Positions 24,107 through 34,509 of a stretch of DNA of 64,000 nucleotides are shown here, piece by piece; position 1 is the first letter of the stretch; each line of letters begins with the position of its first letter. A program made the translations under genes and the position numbers. The notes under the pieces were generated by a model. The model made no database searches. It saw only the letters and a program-made list of their open reading frames with translations, and was not told where the DNA came from. The DNA is from Dipteris shenzhenensis (Eukaryota; Polypodiophyta; Polypodiopsida; Gleicheniales): NCBI GenBank assembly GCA_047967505.1, contig CM106538.1, one strand, 5' to 3'.

Positions 24107-24345
24107 ATGAAAGATTTCGATGTGACCAAGTAATGTGAGATGAAAGATTTCGATTAGATCACTAATGTGAGACTGAAAGATTTCGATTAGATAACTAATG
24201 TGAGACTGAAAGATTTCGATTAGACAACTACAGTGAGATGAAAGATTTCGATCAGACAACTAACATGAGACTGAAGAATGAGAAGGTTGGGCTCAATGAA
24301 CTCAAAGATTTCGATTACCAAACTAACATGAGACTGAAGATTGAG
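24107..24345 (+). repeat. Minisatellite, unit about 33-36 bp, about 7 units
   Basis: Units follow the consensus TGAGACTGAAAGATTTCGAT plus TAGACAACTAA(T/C)G. ATTTCGAT is invariant in all complete units. Translation in every frame is repeat peptide, so no gene is claimed. Confidence 0.8.
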
Positions 24346-25046
24346 AAGGTCAGAGCCCATTATGAAATCTAGCCCCAAAACTCTGTACACCGATCTAGAC
24401 TCTGTACATCGATCCACCTACAATGAATATATGGCATACCCAAATAACTTTGGAATGTTGTTGTTCTATATGAAAATGATGTTGGATGGCATCCTCGCAG
24501 AAATAGACCCGGAGGAGGAAAATAGCTACAGAGAGGACATGCTTCGGTGGTGGGTGTATTCTTGGAGCTGGCAAAGACGGTAAATATCAATTTCCCCGGC
24601 TATTGTTTTTTTTGCTCCTTTAAGGTACTTGTGAAGCTCATGATGTAGGTTTCTTTTGGCAAGACATGATAGAGGTGCGAAGATTTATAGAGCACAAAGA
24701 CCAGGATGAAGAGGACCCCCAGTGAAAGGAGGAGTTACTATGGGCATATAAGTCGACAGAGTCAAGCAAGCAGTGTGTAATCTGAGTGTGTGAAGAGGTC
24801 TGCCATTGTGCAGTAGACTGGCCTTAAGAGCTGGGAGATACTTGCTAGAGAGAGGCTGATAAGATAGTTGGGAGTCTGGAATTTCCTTGAAAAATCAAAA
24901 TGTCATTGTGTTTTGAAACAATAAAAATCTTGCAGACATTTCTTGGACTTGTGGACTTTCTCATGGTGCTTGTGATACCAGATTTTTTATCGACCTGCTT
25001 CCATGTTAGTACTTAAATGTTTTAAGTAGCCCGGTGGTTGAAATCT
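24346..25046. other. Unassigned stretch between minisatellite and transposon B
   Basis: A plus-strand frame to 24583 (TYNEYMAYPNNFGMLLFYMK, then an acidic stretch) resembles real protein more than repeat noise, but has no start of its own and no family I recognise. Nothing else is supportable. Confidence 0.35.
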
Positions 25047-25590
25047 GATGGTTAATGATACCTAGTCTAAAGGGCACTAGCACTGTGCAATAAATTTTAG
25101 GATAGCACGGCAGTAGTGTAGGGATAGCACAGTAGTAGTGCAAGATAAGTTATCGCTAGCACGGTGGTTGGTTGCACTAGGATATTAACAGCCACCAACG
25201 TGGTGGTTTGCTTCTATTATTACAAGATGAATGGATTTGTAGGATGTATGGATTTGTTATGGGAAACAAGCACGGTGGTTGTTGGGATATACTAAAAGCA
25301 AGCATGGGATGAAATCAGATGGTTAACGAAACGATAAATAGTCTAAAGGGCATTGTTTTAGTATAGCACTGTGCAACAAATTTTAGGATAGCATGGCAAT
25401 AGTGTAGGGATAGCATGGTAGTAGTGCAGGATAAAGCCAACACGGTGGTTGGTTTGCACTAGGACATTAACAGCCACCAGTGCAGCGGTTTGCTTCTATT
25501 ATTACATGATGAATGGATTTGTAGGATGTGTGGATTCATTATGGGAAACTAGCGCAGTCATTGTTGGGATATACTAAAAACAAGCATGGG
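25047..25590. repeat. Direct duplication (~271 bp) of the transposon terminal region
   Basis: Unit 1 is 25047-25317 and unit 2 25318-25590. Both run GATGGTTAA(T/C)GA ... AGTCTAAAGGGCA ... CACTGTGCAA(T/C)AAATTTTAGG ... ACGGTGGTTGGTT ... GATGAATGGATTTGTAGGATG ... GTTGGGATATACTAAAA. Unit 2 is contiguous with copy B; unit 1 is an extra copy of that end. Confidence 0.75.
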
Positions 25591-25741
25591 ATTTACCGTT
25601 TCAGATTTACAAAAACAATTTAATCAAACCAGCACGGTGATTGTTTGGGATAAGCAGTCTCAAATACAAATTCCATTTTGTAGGACAAATGGACATATTG
25701 TTTCCTTGCAATGAGACTACATACATTTTCTTAGTACTATC

Positions 25742-28700
25742 TCAGTCATCCTCGTCCACTACTCCAAGACACCCCAAGATGTGCTCATGCGTGTTTAAAT
25801 CCAATTTGAAGACACTCTTCCCCTTCTTTCGTTGTGGCACAGGTTGCATTTGGAACTTAATAGCTCTTACTAGATGAGAGTACACACATGTTTGTGGACT
25901 CTTATGTAGTTGCGGCCTCTCTTGGATGTTTTTTTGTACCAAAAAGCTCTAACTACTACATCCCACTTCTCATAGGTTGCTCCCCAATTATCCTTAAATG
26001 TTTCCTCAACCTTGTACTTAGGTTTTGTGCACTACAATAGAAAGTATGGGTCATCTTCCTCTTTCTCCCCAGAATCTACGACAACTACAAAGTTATCCCC
26101 CTCTTCTAGACAGTTAGTGAGGTCATCGAAACTCTCCCCAAACTATGGCGAGTCGTTTGTCTCTCCATTGTTTGTCACTCCATCTGAATGTAGAGGGAAA
26201 ACTTGAACTCACTCCCATGTCTTCACAGTTGCAATGTTCTCACAATCGTCATGATCCCCTATGATGCACACATTGTAGAAACAAGAAATTTTTCTCATTT
26301 TAATCAGTTGATTGTTTGAAAAGCCCCATATACTGTGCAGAGCACGAACTCCTTTAATTTTCTCGCAATTGTGCCAGCTTCTCCTTTGCACTTCATCCAC
26401 TTTCACTTCATGGAACACTCTACGTACTATAGTATTCTTAAGGCTTTGTTTACTATATGTTGAATGCACGCTTGTGGAGAGGTTGGTTGTAAGCCATGTT
26501 ACAGCATCATGGGCATCATTGAGTTTTTCTTGAGGGCATGCTACTGGGTATTTAAACAGAGCTTGCTTAATAACAGCATCGCATCCATCATGTTCACCCT
26601 TGCCATGGCTAGACCCAAAGAAATTTCATATCATGTCTAGACCACCAGTACCAGTCAGGGATTTGAGCCTTGAGACGAAGTATAATCCACGTGCTGATTT
26701 AAATTGAGAGGCAGCACCATCTGACCACACCCAATGTTTTATATTTTTTGCATGGGGATTTTCATTTTTCATCCATTCCCAATGCAGTAGAAAAGCATGC
26801 TGCACAAATAGGGTGTCATGTTCCCTATCATTTGAAATGTTGAAATGGTATATGCATTGCACGGACCTAGACTCTTGTGAGTTAGCAAGCAGATTGGCAT
26901 CAGGCATGGAAGAATCAAGCAAATGATTGTATGTGATATGCACAAGAATTGTTATCTGCTTGTTGTACCAGTGAGCACTTTGTATCTCATCTTGTTTTTG
27001 AAAAGAATAATTTTTTGCAAAATCTATGACAGATACAATAGTGTTAGGGGGAAAATTGGCAAGGCACATCCTGAACTACTTATCTTGCGAGCTAACCGTG
27101 AAATTATGAAGCACATAGTTTGGGATGAATTGAACCACGTGACCTACAAGCTCCCTCGGCTGGGTGCTCTTATATGATAGTAGCCATCTCTTTTTATCAG
27201 ATCCTTCATCATTGACATTTTCAAATCTCCTCCATTTTAGAGCAACATGGTTGTCTTCCCTCATTTCATTTGGATAGACATTGAATGTCTTCTTCTTTAG
27301 CTTCAAACTGCAATGCTTGCATGTGCCATGAATGCATTCAATCCTGTGCCACTTGTGGTCTCCCTTTGGACAAACCACCGGCTCCCACAGAGACCTTAGG
27401 CTATAAACTTGCCCTCCCTTACAACACATGATGAGGATCCAGGTGGCCTACAAACTGTTCATTCATTGGGGAGGCATGGGCATCAATCCCCATGGAGCAA
27501 TGCTCCAACATGACCAGATTTCAAGTCATTCACAGGTTGCCAGGCCAGGTCAAAGTCTATGTGTGTTTTGCAACAACAAACATTCCTGTCTTTGAGTTTC
27601 CTAATGTACCAGGGCTTACAATGCTCAAAGCTGCTCTGCCCAATTGAAATGTCCAGATTCTGATCCACAAACTTGAGATACAACTCCATTTGCTGATCCA
27701 ACATGCGAGAACAATAGAATAATGGGCCCCCTTTTTACTACTCCTAAAAGAATACAAAAAATAGTCTAATTAAAGTATATAATGAAGCAAAATAATTTTC
27801 AACCACTGCACTGGTTTAGGATAGTCACAATTTCAATCTCACTAGGTTGGTTTAGGACACGTTTAGGATAGTCAACCACTGGGTTGGTTTAAGACACGTT
27901 TAGGACAGTCATAATTTCAACCACCGGGATAGTTTAGGACACTATCATAGTTTCAACTACCACGATAGTTTAGCCTGACGGTCTCAACTTCACATATTAG
28001 ACAATAACAAGTATATTGCTTTTCATTTTTGAATTTCACCATTACAAAATAACAATATATTGATTTTCATTTCTAAATTTCACAATTTAATAGTGGTATA
28101 TGACCTGAATAGCAGGAAATTAAATTTAACGAATTTAAGTACTAAGAAACACAATAATTTCAACCATTGGGTTGGTCAATAACTAATGTCTGTTCAACCA
28201 CGCTAGTTCAGGACAATCACATAACTGGCGATTGAGCTGAAGTAGCCACGGTTGCATGATGTTCCAACCACCAGGCTGGTTTAGTAAAATAACAATATAT
28301 TACGAAATATATTGTTGTTAATTTCTGATCAACCATGCCACCAAGCTGGACAACAACTAATGTTTGTTCAACCACACTGGTTCAGGACAATCACATAACT
28401 GGCGATTGAGCTGAACCAGCCTACGGTTACATGATGTTCCAACCATCGGGCTAGTTTAGGACAATCACATTTAGTCCAAGCCTAGTCCAAGCTTGGTTTA
28501 AGAAATGAAACAAGTAAACTACCCCAAAGCTCAATCACAAACAACACTAGGCTGGTTTAGGCACCACTGACCTGCGTTGTATCTAGCATGTGTATGATGT
28601 GCTCCAACACCTTGTGTCTCATCCGCTTCTTACAGATGTCCTTTCTATTTGGAGAAACTCTTGTATTTTTGTGCCAAAACGTTGTCACTATAGCAATGAC

Positions 28701-29413
28701 TTCCGCACTTAGACTCTCTCTCTTTTTCTTGTGTTTTGTTGAAGCCCACAGACTTCTTGGATCGGGATGATCATGCATTGCTTCTGCTCTATGTTCAACA
28801 GCTGGAGCCACATTGGTCCTTCTGATTGACAACATCTTCGACATTGTGCCCCCAAGCCATTTCTCCTTTGTTTCAGGAGACACCAACATAGTTAATATCA
28901 CCCTCTTTGCAGCTAGTTGATCTAAACTGTGCACCCCTTTCACTTTCTGTAGGCTATGTCTCAAGTTAGAGAGCATAGCCTCTCGGGCATGCATCCCAAG
29001 GTGTTGGTAGGGTTGTTACTCTACGAACTTTAGGGTGTAGGCTAAAGCTTGTGAAGACTCGAGACTAGTAATCACTTGAATGGCTTGATGTTGCTGCCTC
29101 GAATGCTCCCACCAATTGTGACACCATAGCTCGTGTTTTTTGCTCTGATGGCAATGATCGAATGTGTGCATCTACAACCGCTTCTTGCTGCTGCTCTGCA
29201 AAGAGTCTTCTTTGTTCTTGTTGTTCCTCCCTTTGCAGATGTTGCAAAAGTGTCTTTTGTTTTGCCGATTCGATACCATGCCAGTGCTTTCCTCGACCTG
29301 CACTCTGTTTCTTGTGCCTTGACCTGGCTTTTCAGCTTTCCTGTCTCATAGCCTCTGTCTACTTCTCTTGCAAGCCATGGCGAGCTGCATGTTGCCATTA
29401 ATGCCATGGCCAC
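25742..29413 (-). pseudogene. Transposase-like gene of copy B, nearly complete but broken
   Basis: Read on the minus strand. N-terminal Q/E-rich coiled coil (29413-29065, EEQQEQRRLFAEQQQ). Globular block 28994-28572 ending at donor ACGCAG|GTCAGT. Intron 28571-27744. Acceptor TTCTTTTAG, then LDQQMELYLKF (27704), Cys/His block HRIECIHGTCKHC (27360-27320), FAKNYSFQKQDEIQSAHWYN (about 27010-26950), WSDGAASQFKSARG (about 26735-26695), and FFGSSHGKGEHDG just after a stop (26622-26584). An acidic C-terminal part follows, with EKWDVVVRAFWYKKTSKRG (about 25980-25925). The spaced D...D...E/D-bearing motifs resemble an RNase-H-like transposase core seen in cryptic transposon proteins of many eukaryotes; this is inference. 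Several stops and shifts make it inactive. Confidence 0.6.
27744..28571 (-). repeat. Intron of copy B filled with short imperfect palindromes
   Basis: Between good splice sites (donor at 28571, acceptor at 27744) the plus strand repeats AACCACCGGGCTGGTTTAGG-like elements with the spacer GACAATCACATAACTGGCGA and variants. Examples are at 27820, 27880, 27920, 28270, 28330, 28380 and 28440. The matching intron of copy A holds the same family. Confidence 0.7.
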
Positions 29414-30504
29414 GATCAGTCCAGAATAGACCCAGAGAAGTTAGCTGGTGAGGCAAGCAAAGAATAGAAGACAACTTACCCGAAAGAAGACAATGGCAAA
29501 CCAAAGTCTGTGCAAGGTCACGTCAAGGTTGCAGGGTGTTTGTAGGGTAGGGGCAAGTTGTAGGTACTTAATCTTCCAAGATTTGATGGGCGGGAGGCAT
29601 GTGAATTTGAAATTCATGCGAGTAGGAAAATTTCAACCTTCGATTTCCCCCCCTCCGACGATACACGTCAGTAGACTTGGATATCCCAAACAAGTGCAAT
29701 GTGGCCTAAAATGCTTCAAAATACAAATAGGCCAAAGGGCATGCTATCGGGTTTGATGTTGTGTATTATTAACTGCAATGACCTCTGGCATGCTTAAGAG
29801 CCATATAGCAAGCAAGTGCATGGAAAAAGAAACAATTCAAAATTGTAAATATTGTTAAATTTATTAAAATATCTTTGCGCATGCACAAATTGCACTTTTT
29901 TAATTTCTTCCATTTTGGGGTGAATCTAGATACCAATACCAACAACTATCAATGTTTTAAACCACCATGCACTAGTCCCAATAGTTTGGATTCCAAATTT
30001 TCAATCCGTTTTGGTTTTCAACAAATAAAAAAAAAGTTATGGAGCGTGCCCTCAAATGGGTATGCATCACTTTAGCACAACATTGGAGGCTCATTAACCC
30101 ATGCATAATGATCTCAATTAGGTGCATCCTTGGGTTGAGGAGAAGCTCACGTAGTGTACTTTTGATTGATTACTTGGTTGCATGTATGTATAGAACAAAA
30201 TTTTAATATTTTTGAATAAATTTCTATATCCTATAGTCTTCAAGATGCATGCTTCACATGGAACATAGCACTTGCAATGCTTTAACGGTCTCGTTCCAAA
30301 TCCTTATTCCATAATTTTTTACTCTCATGTTCAAGTTGGAATGTGTACTACAACTTGAAGACATAGTTTGGCGAATTCCATTGAGCAATGCATAAGTTAT
30401 GGGTCATGCAAGGTACCTATATACAAAAAGTCCCTGAACCTCACCAAAAATGGCTACACCTAAGCAAACAATGACCCATGTTCTACTCAAGATCGCTAGC
30501 TAAT

Positions 30505-30860
30505 TGTTGATACCTAACTTCAAAAAGACCAAGAAGCTTGATGGGTCCAACCATCCACTATGGAAGATGAAAGCATGGAGTCCCTTGGTTGTCAAATATG
30601 TCTACCAAATTACTTAGATCAAATTTAGGGGGCTGAGCCCCAAGGACATCAAGAATGGTGTTGAAGCGGTGAGTGTTGAAGCTTCCACACATACAGCTAT
30701 CCAAAACATCAATAGGGGCTTGTAAGGTGCAAAAAGATGTTTAAGTGAATAATGAAGCCCAAATACTTGATCTTGATATGATCTTTACAACATGAAGATG
30801 GGAGAAGGGGATTCGATGCAAGACTACATCATGAAGGAAAGGGGATCTGAGATCAATGCA
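30505..30860 (+). pseudogene. Copia-type gag fragment
   Basis: Plus-strand translation gives KKLDGSNHPLWKMKAW near 30523 and MKMGEGDSMQDYIMKERG at 30792-30845, the start and middle motifs of plant copia gag (UBN2/gag-polypeptide family). Stops and small shifts lie between them. It adjoins the end of transposon B at 30477, and no further polyprotein follows on this strand. Confidence 0.6.
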
Positions 30861-30899
30861 TAGTAGTTGGGGGGAAAAAGGAATTGTTTTCGATTACCA

Positions 30900-31842
30900 A
30901 AATGGTACTAGCCATGTTTCCTTGAAGCTACAAAGGGTTCGTCATGATAAACATGTAAGAAAACAATACAACATCTGTGCTCAACAAATAACAGGATTTC
31001 GTACGCAAGAGAGAAAATAGATAGTATGGAGAATCAAAATTTTGATTACTGTAGAACTGATACAATAGATGGCGCTGCCTCCCAGTTGTGCACTCTTGTG
31101 AGAGAAGCTTCGATGGCATGCTAGAAACAGTAGAGGACGGAGGCTGGATGCTGAGGAATCAGGGTTACTGTAGCCAATGATGAAATGGGCTTCACGGGCT
31201 TGCTCTTATATAGCCACTAGTCGTAGTCGGTTAGACCCAATTGGGTGACCGACCCAGTCTTCCCAAAATGGTCGACTGGGGGTTAGACCACCGACCACAC
31301 GATAGAACCGCGGTGCAAAATAGAGCAACTAACCTACAGTCTCCGTTTGGCCCAGAGCCATCCGGGATCATCTGCGGCTCCAAATGGGCCTTGCAACTCG
31401 AGAGTGGGCTGCCTCGGGAAATGCTCCATCTACCCTCAGTGCAGTCAGTCATGGGATGCCTTCCCGCACTTGCATGTAGCCTAGTTGGTAGTGTGCCAAC
31501 TCCGTCCAGCCATCAAGCCACACATGGGCCCCATCTGGTGTCCAAATAGGACCTACTGGATAACCGAGCTACTCAAATGCCTTCTCCTCATATGGGGGGC
31601 TTACAAGTAGAGTTAGCTGGTTCTTGTGTAGTTACACGAGAGTGGAGCATTGATATCTAACAGAACATGATTGCAAGACAAGGTCGATTCCATTCTTGCT
31701 CTGATTTTGTTTGAAGACTTGGTTCCATTTCTCTAGTCTTCTTTGAAGTGTTGGTTCCATTACTCCTTGTTTAACCTAGAGACAAGTCCTTCCTAGCAAA
31801 AGGAATAGAAAAGGAAGACCCAAGCAATTGACACTATTAACA
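30900..31842 (-). mobile_element. Minus-strand copia-like LTR (probable), with PPT at 31843-31853
   Basis: On the minus strand, TTAAGAGGGGG (31853-31843) is a polypurine tract followed at once by TGTTAATAGTGTCAATTG, the form of a copia 3' LTR start. Inside, CTATATAAGAGCA on the minus strand (about 31215-31203) is a good LTR TATA box, and the base composition changes to GC-richer around 31150-31560. The inner end is not defined; 30900 is an estimate. It is on the opposite strand to the gag fragment beside it, so the two are separate relics. Confidence 0.45.
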
Positions 31843-31853
31843 CCCCCTCTTAA

Positions 31854-33286
31854 ATTGAATTGCATAAGTAACAGGTGCATGTACAAATGTACAAGCGTTG
31901 TGGAACATGTAAAGGAGAGAGAGACCCGAAACCTAGCTAAAAATTGTTTAGTTTAACCCACCATTTCAACCTACAAATGTTCTCAAAGTAGCCTATCTCC
32001 ATTTGTGTATCCTCACCACTGGTTTTGAATGTGCAAGAAAACCCTCATGACTCACTCGTTTCCCATATGAGAGTAGTTGACAAATGATACATTCAATCCT
32101 TTAAAAATTGGTTGTTTATGATTTGGGTAGGGAGCCACAAATCCACAATTAGATATAAACATAATAGCCAATATAAAATTCATTTCAATCTTTAGATGTA
32201 ATTAAAAGCAAATCTTCATGATGACCACCTAATCATCCTAGGGGAGTCACCCTATGTAAATCCCATATAGCACATGTGAGCAAGTATGTATTAAAATACC
32301 CCTATTCTTTCATTTTACATTTTCTCACGTAATTGATTTAACCAAGTCCACCTATTAAAGAAGTAACCCTTCATGCACTAATGTGCTATGTTACATGTTT
32401 GTGAGTGACTGCCAATCATAGAGGGAATGTAATAAATATTACTCCAATATAGATTCTAAACGCAATAATACTTGACATCTTGCCATTAAGTTTATTACAA
32501 AAAGATTGCAAGGGATACCACTATAAAAAAATTTACTTCAATCTAGATTCTAAACACAGTATATTACCATCAACAACAACCTCTTGCAATCTTGACAACA
32601 CTCAAACAAGCTCCATCGAGCTACGCTGCCTCCACACCTACAACTACTCCAATAGCCCGTGCGCAGACTACTAGCTTACTACAACAAAGCTCTAAGGCCA
32701 CAAAGCGCAGCTCCACTGATGGACTCCATAGCGGCTCAACAGCACCTAGCAACACTGCTCCTCCGAATCTTGGCTGCCATAGCAACGAGAAGCAGTGCCC
32801 AAAAGTGACCCTTGTAGTTGCCATCTACCTCCAAAGGTGCTCCATCCACACGGGCTGCAGTGACCTCTTGTAAACAAGCTATCTTAGTTGCTCCAAGAGC
32901 CAACGCATAGTCAGCAATGCCTCGTATTATCTCTTAAGGCCAACCTCTCCAGCAGTGACGAACAACCTCAAAGGAAAACACCGACCAACACCAGATCACA
33001 CAACTCCAAGCCTGCAAAGCTTCACTAGCCATCCAGTAGGCTCCTAGCTGATCATCGCCATCGACGTGCTCTAGTCCCTAATCGACTAGAAATCGCGGCT
33101 CCTTCTCCAATTGCCTCCATCGATGGGCGACTGAAAGCCGCAAAACTTAGCCCCAAAGCAAACAAATCCAACGAATTTTCGTCGATTTCCATCAATTTTC
33201 GTCGACCATCACTGGAGAAGACGACATAATCTCGCAGATTCCATCGGCACCTCAGAGATTCTATCCTGCTATGTCATCTTTCCGTC
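31854..33286. other. Unassigned stretch, possibly LTR/leader of the following copia
   Basis: No gene is supported. 32400-33240 is C-rich on the plus strand and reads as low-complexity peptides. ATTTTCGTCGA.TTTC repeats in short form near 33175-33210. Confidence 0.35.
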
Positions 33287-33728
33287 GTGCCACATGTCAT
33301 TTCGTCTGCCACATTAGTAGGCCCCTCATTGTGCCACATCACCTTATCCACGTGCCACGTGTTATCACACATTATCTGCCACGTGTCATCCCTATCCATC
33401 TGCCACGTGTCAAACCCTATCCTCTTGCCACGTCAGTAACTTATCTGCCATGTCATCATCGATTGCCATGTCATCAATGACACATCATCTACCACATCAC
33501 CAGTGACACGTCATCTATCACGTCACTAGTGCCACATCATTTGCCACATCACCAATGACACATCATCTGCCACATCACCAGTGCCACGTTATTTGTGCCA
33601 CATCACCTTTGCCACATCATCTGTTGTCATCACTCCTACCACCTCAGCACAGGGCTCCACTGGCACACCTCTTGATAGGCACAGTGCCACATCATCACTG
33701 CATGTGACCCACAGTGACACATCATCAT
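33287..33728 (+). repeat. TGCCACRTSAYC minisatellite with G-box (CACGTG) units
   Basis: About 25 short units of 12-20 bp built on TGCCACATCATC / TGCCACGTGTCAT. Four units between about 33351 and 33411 contain the palindrome CACGTG, the plant G-box/ABRE core; later units drift to CACATC and CACGTC. It lies about 0.8 kb upstream of the copia gag ATG, so it may sit in that element's LTR or leader. Confidence 0.7.
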
Positions 33729-34278
33729 TGAGCACCATTTGCACTCCTTTTGCCCCTCTACCTAGATTAAGTCGTATCTCTTGATCTAGGAAGAATTTGA
33801 GGGTACTCCAAAAAGGAAAGTCTCTCATTTTTTCGTGCTCTACGCGCTCGTCACATCATGCGAACATTTTGGCACAAGTTACACTCACATTTTAGCCTCA
33901 CCGACAAAACCACTTCCTTCATGCACATTTGCCTCTACATTGACGCATTTGACCCAACACTTAAAAAGAACAAAAGAAAAGGAATTATTTGCTGTTCCTT
34001 CATCGATCCACGATTGGTATAGATCTAGATTAGAGTAGACTAGATCATGATAGAAAGGATGCTTTGAATTTTCCCAAGTTGCGAATCTAAGTCATGCTTG
34101 AAATTCCCGACTAGTACCTACTCGGAGTTAGTCCATATGCTCACATATGGTTTCACATCATTACATTACCTGAAACCTTACATTCATTAGCTTAGTGAGT
34201 AGACTTCACAGAGTACAGAGGCATTGCAGATTGTTTCAGTGGGCAAATAGCACTTGATTTCACACACACATGCCACCA

Positions 34279-34509
34279 TTGTAAAGCCTATTCGGCTATC
34301 TCATGGCAACGTGCACATCATTTTAGCCTTGTAAAGCCTCTTGGCTATTCTCGGCATCATTGCCACAAGCCTTGTAATATAGATTAGATTTTATATATTG
34401 CAGTTCTATCTTCACCGACGGTTTAGAGATTTCACTTGGCATAGTCAGTGTATTTGTAGTTGATTTATATAGAGATTTTTACAATACTTTTGAGTACATT
34501 TCTTGCACC
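34279..34509 (+). other. Leader before copia gag with a ~48-bp direct repeat
   Basis: TTGTAAAGCCTATTCGGCTA (34280) and TTGTAAAGCCTCTTGGCTAT (34328) are successive copies. No TGGTATCAGAGC-type primer-binding site is seen and nothing here matches the 3' LTR candidate at 38799, so the left end of the element is unresolved. Confidence 0.4.

Larger units (their letters stand above)
25348..30477 (-). mobile_element. DNA transposon copy B (about 5.1 kb, inverted relative to A)
   Basis: It runs from the plus-strand end GGGCATTGTTTTAGTATAGC (25348) to AAGCAAACAATGACCC (30477). The two ends are inverted copies apart from one base indel (GGGCATTGTTT against GGGTCATTGTTT). The coding strand is minus. 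Copy B is better preserved than A. Flanking bases (CTAAA on the left, ATGTT on the right) do not form an obvious target duplication. Confidence 0.7.

Noticed and set aside
24107-24345. Regular ~35-bp repeats as a possible CRISPR array
   Set aside because: Units are contiguous degenerate tandem repeats without unique spacers, no cas genes are present, and the context is a eukaryotic genome.
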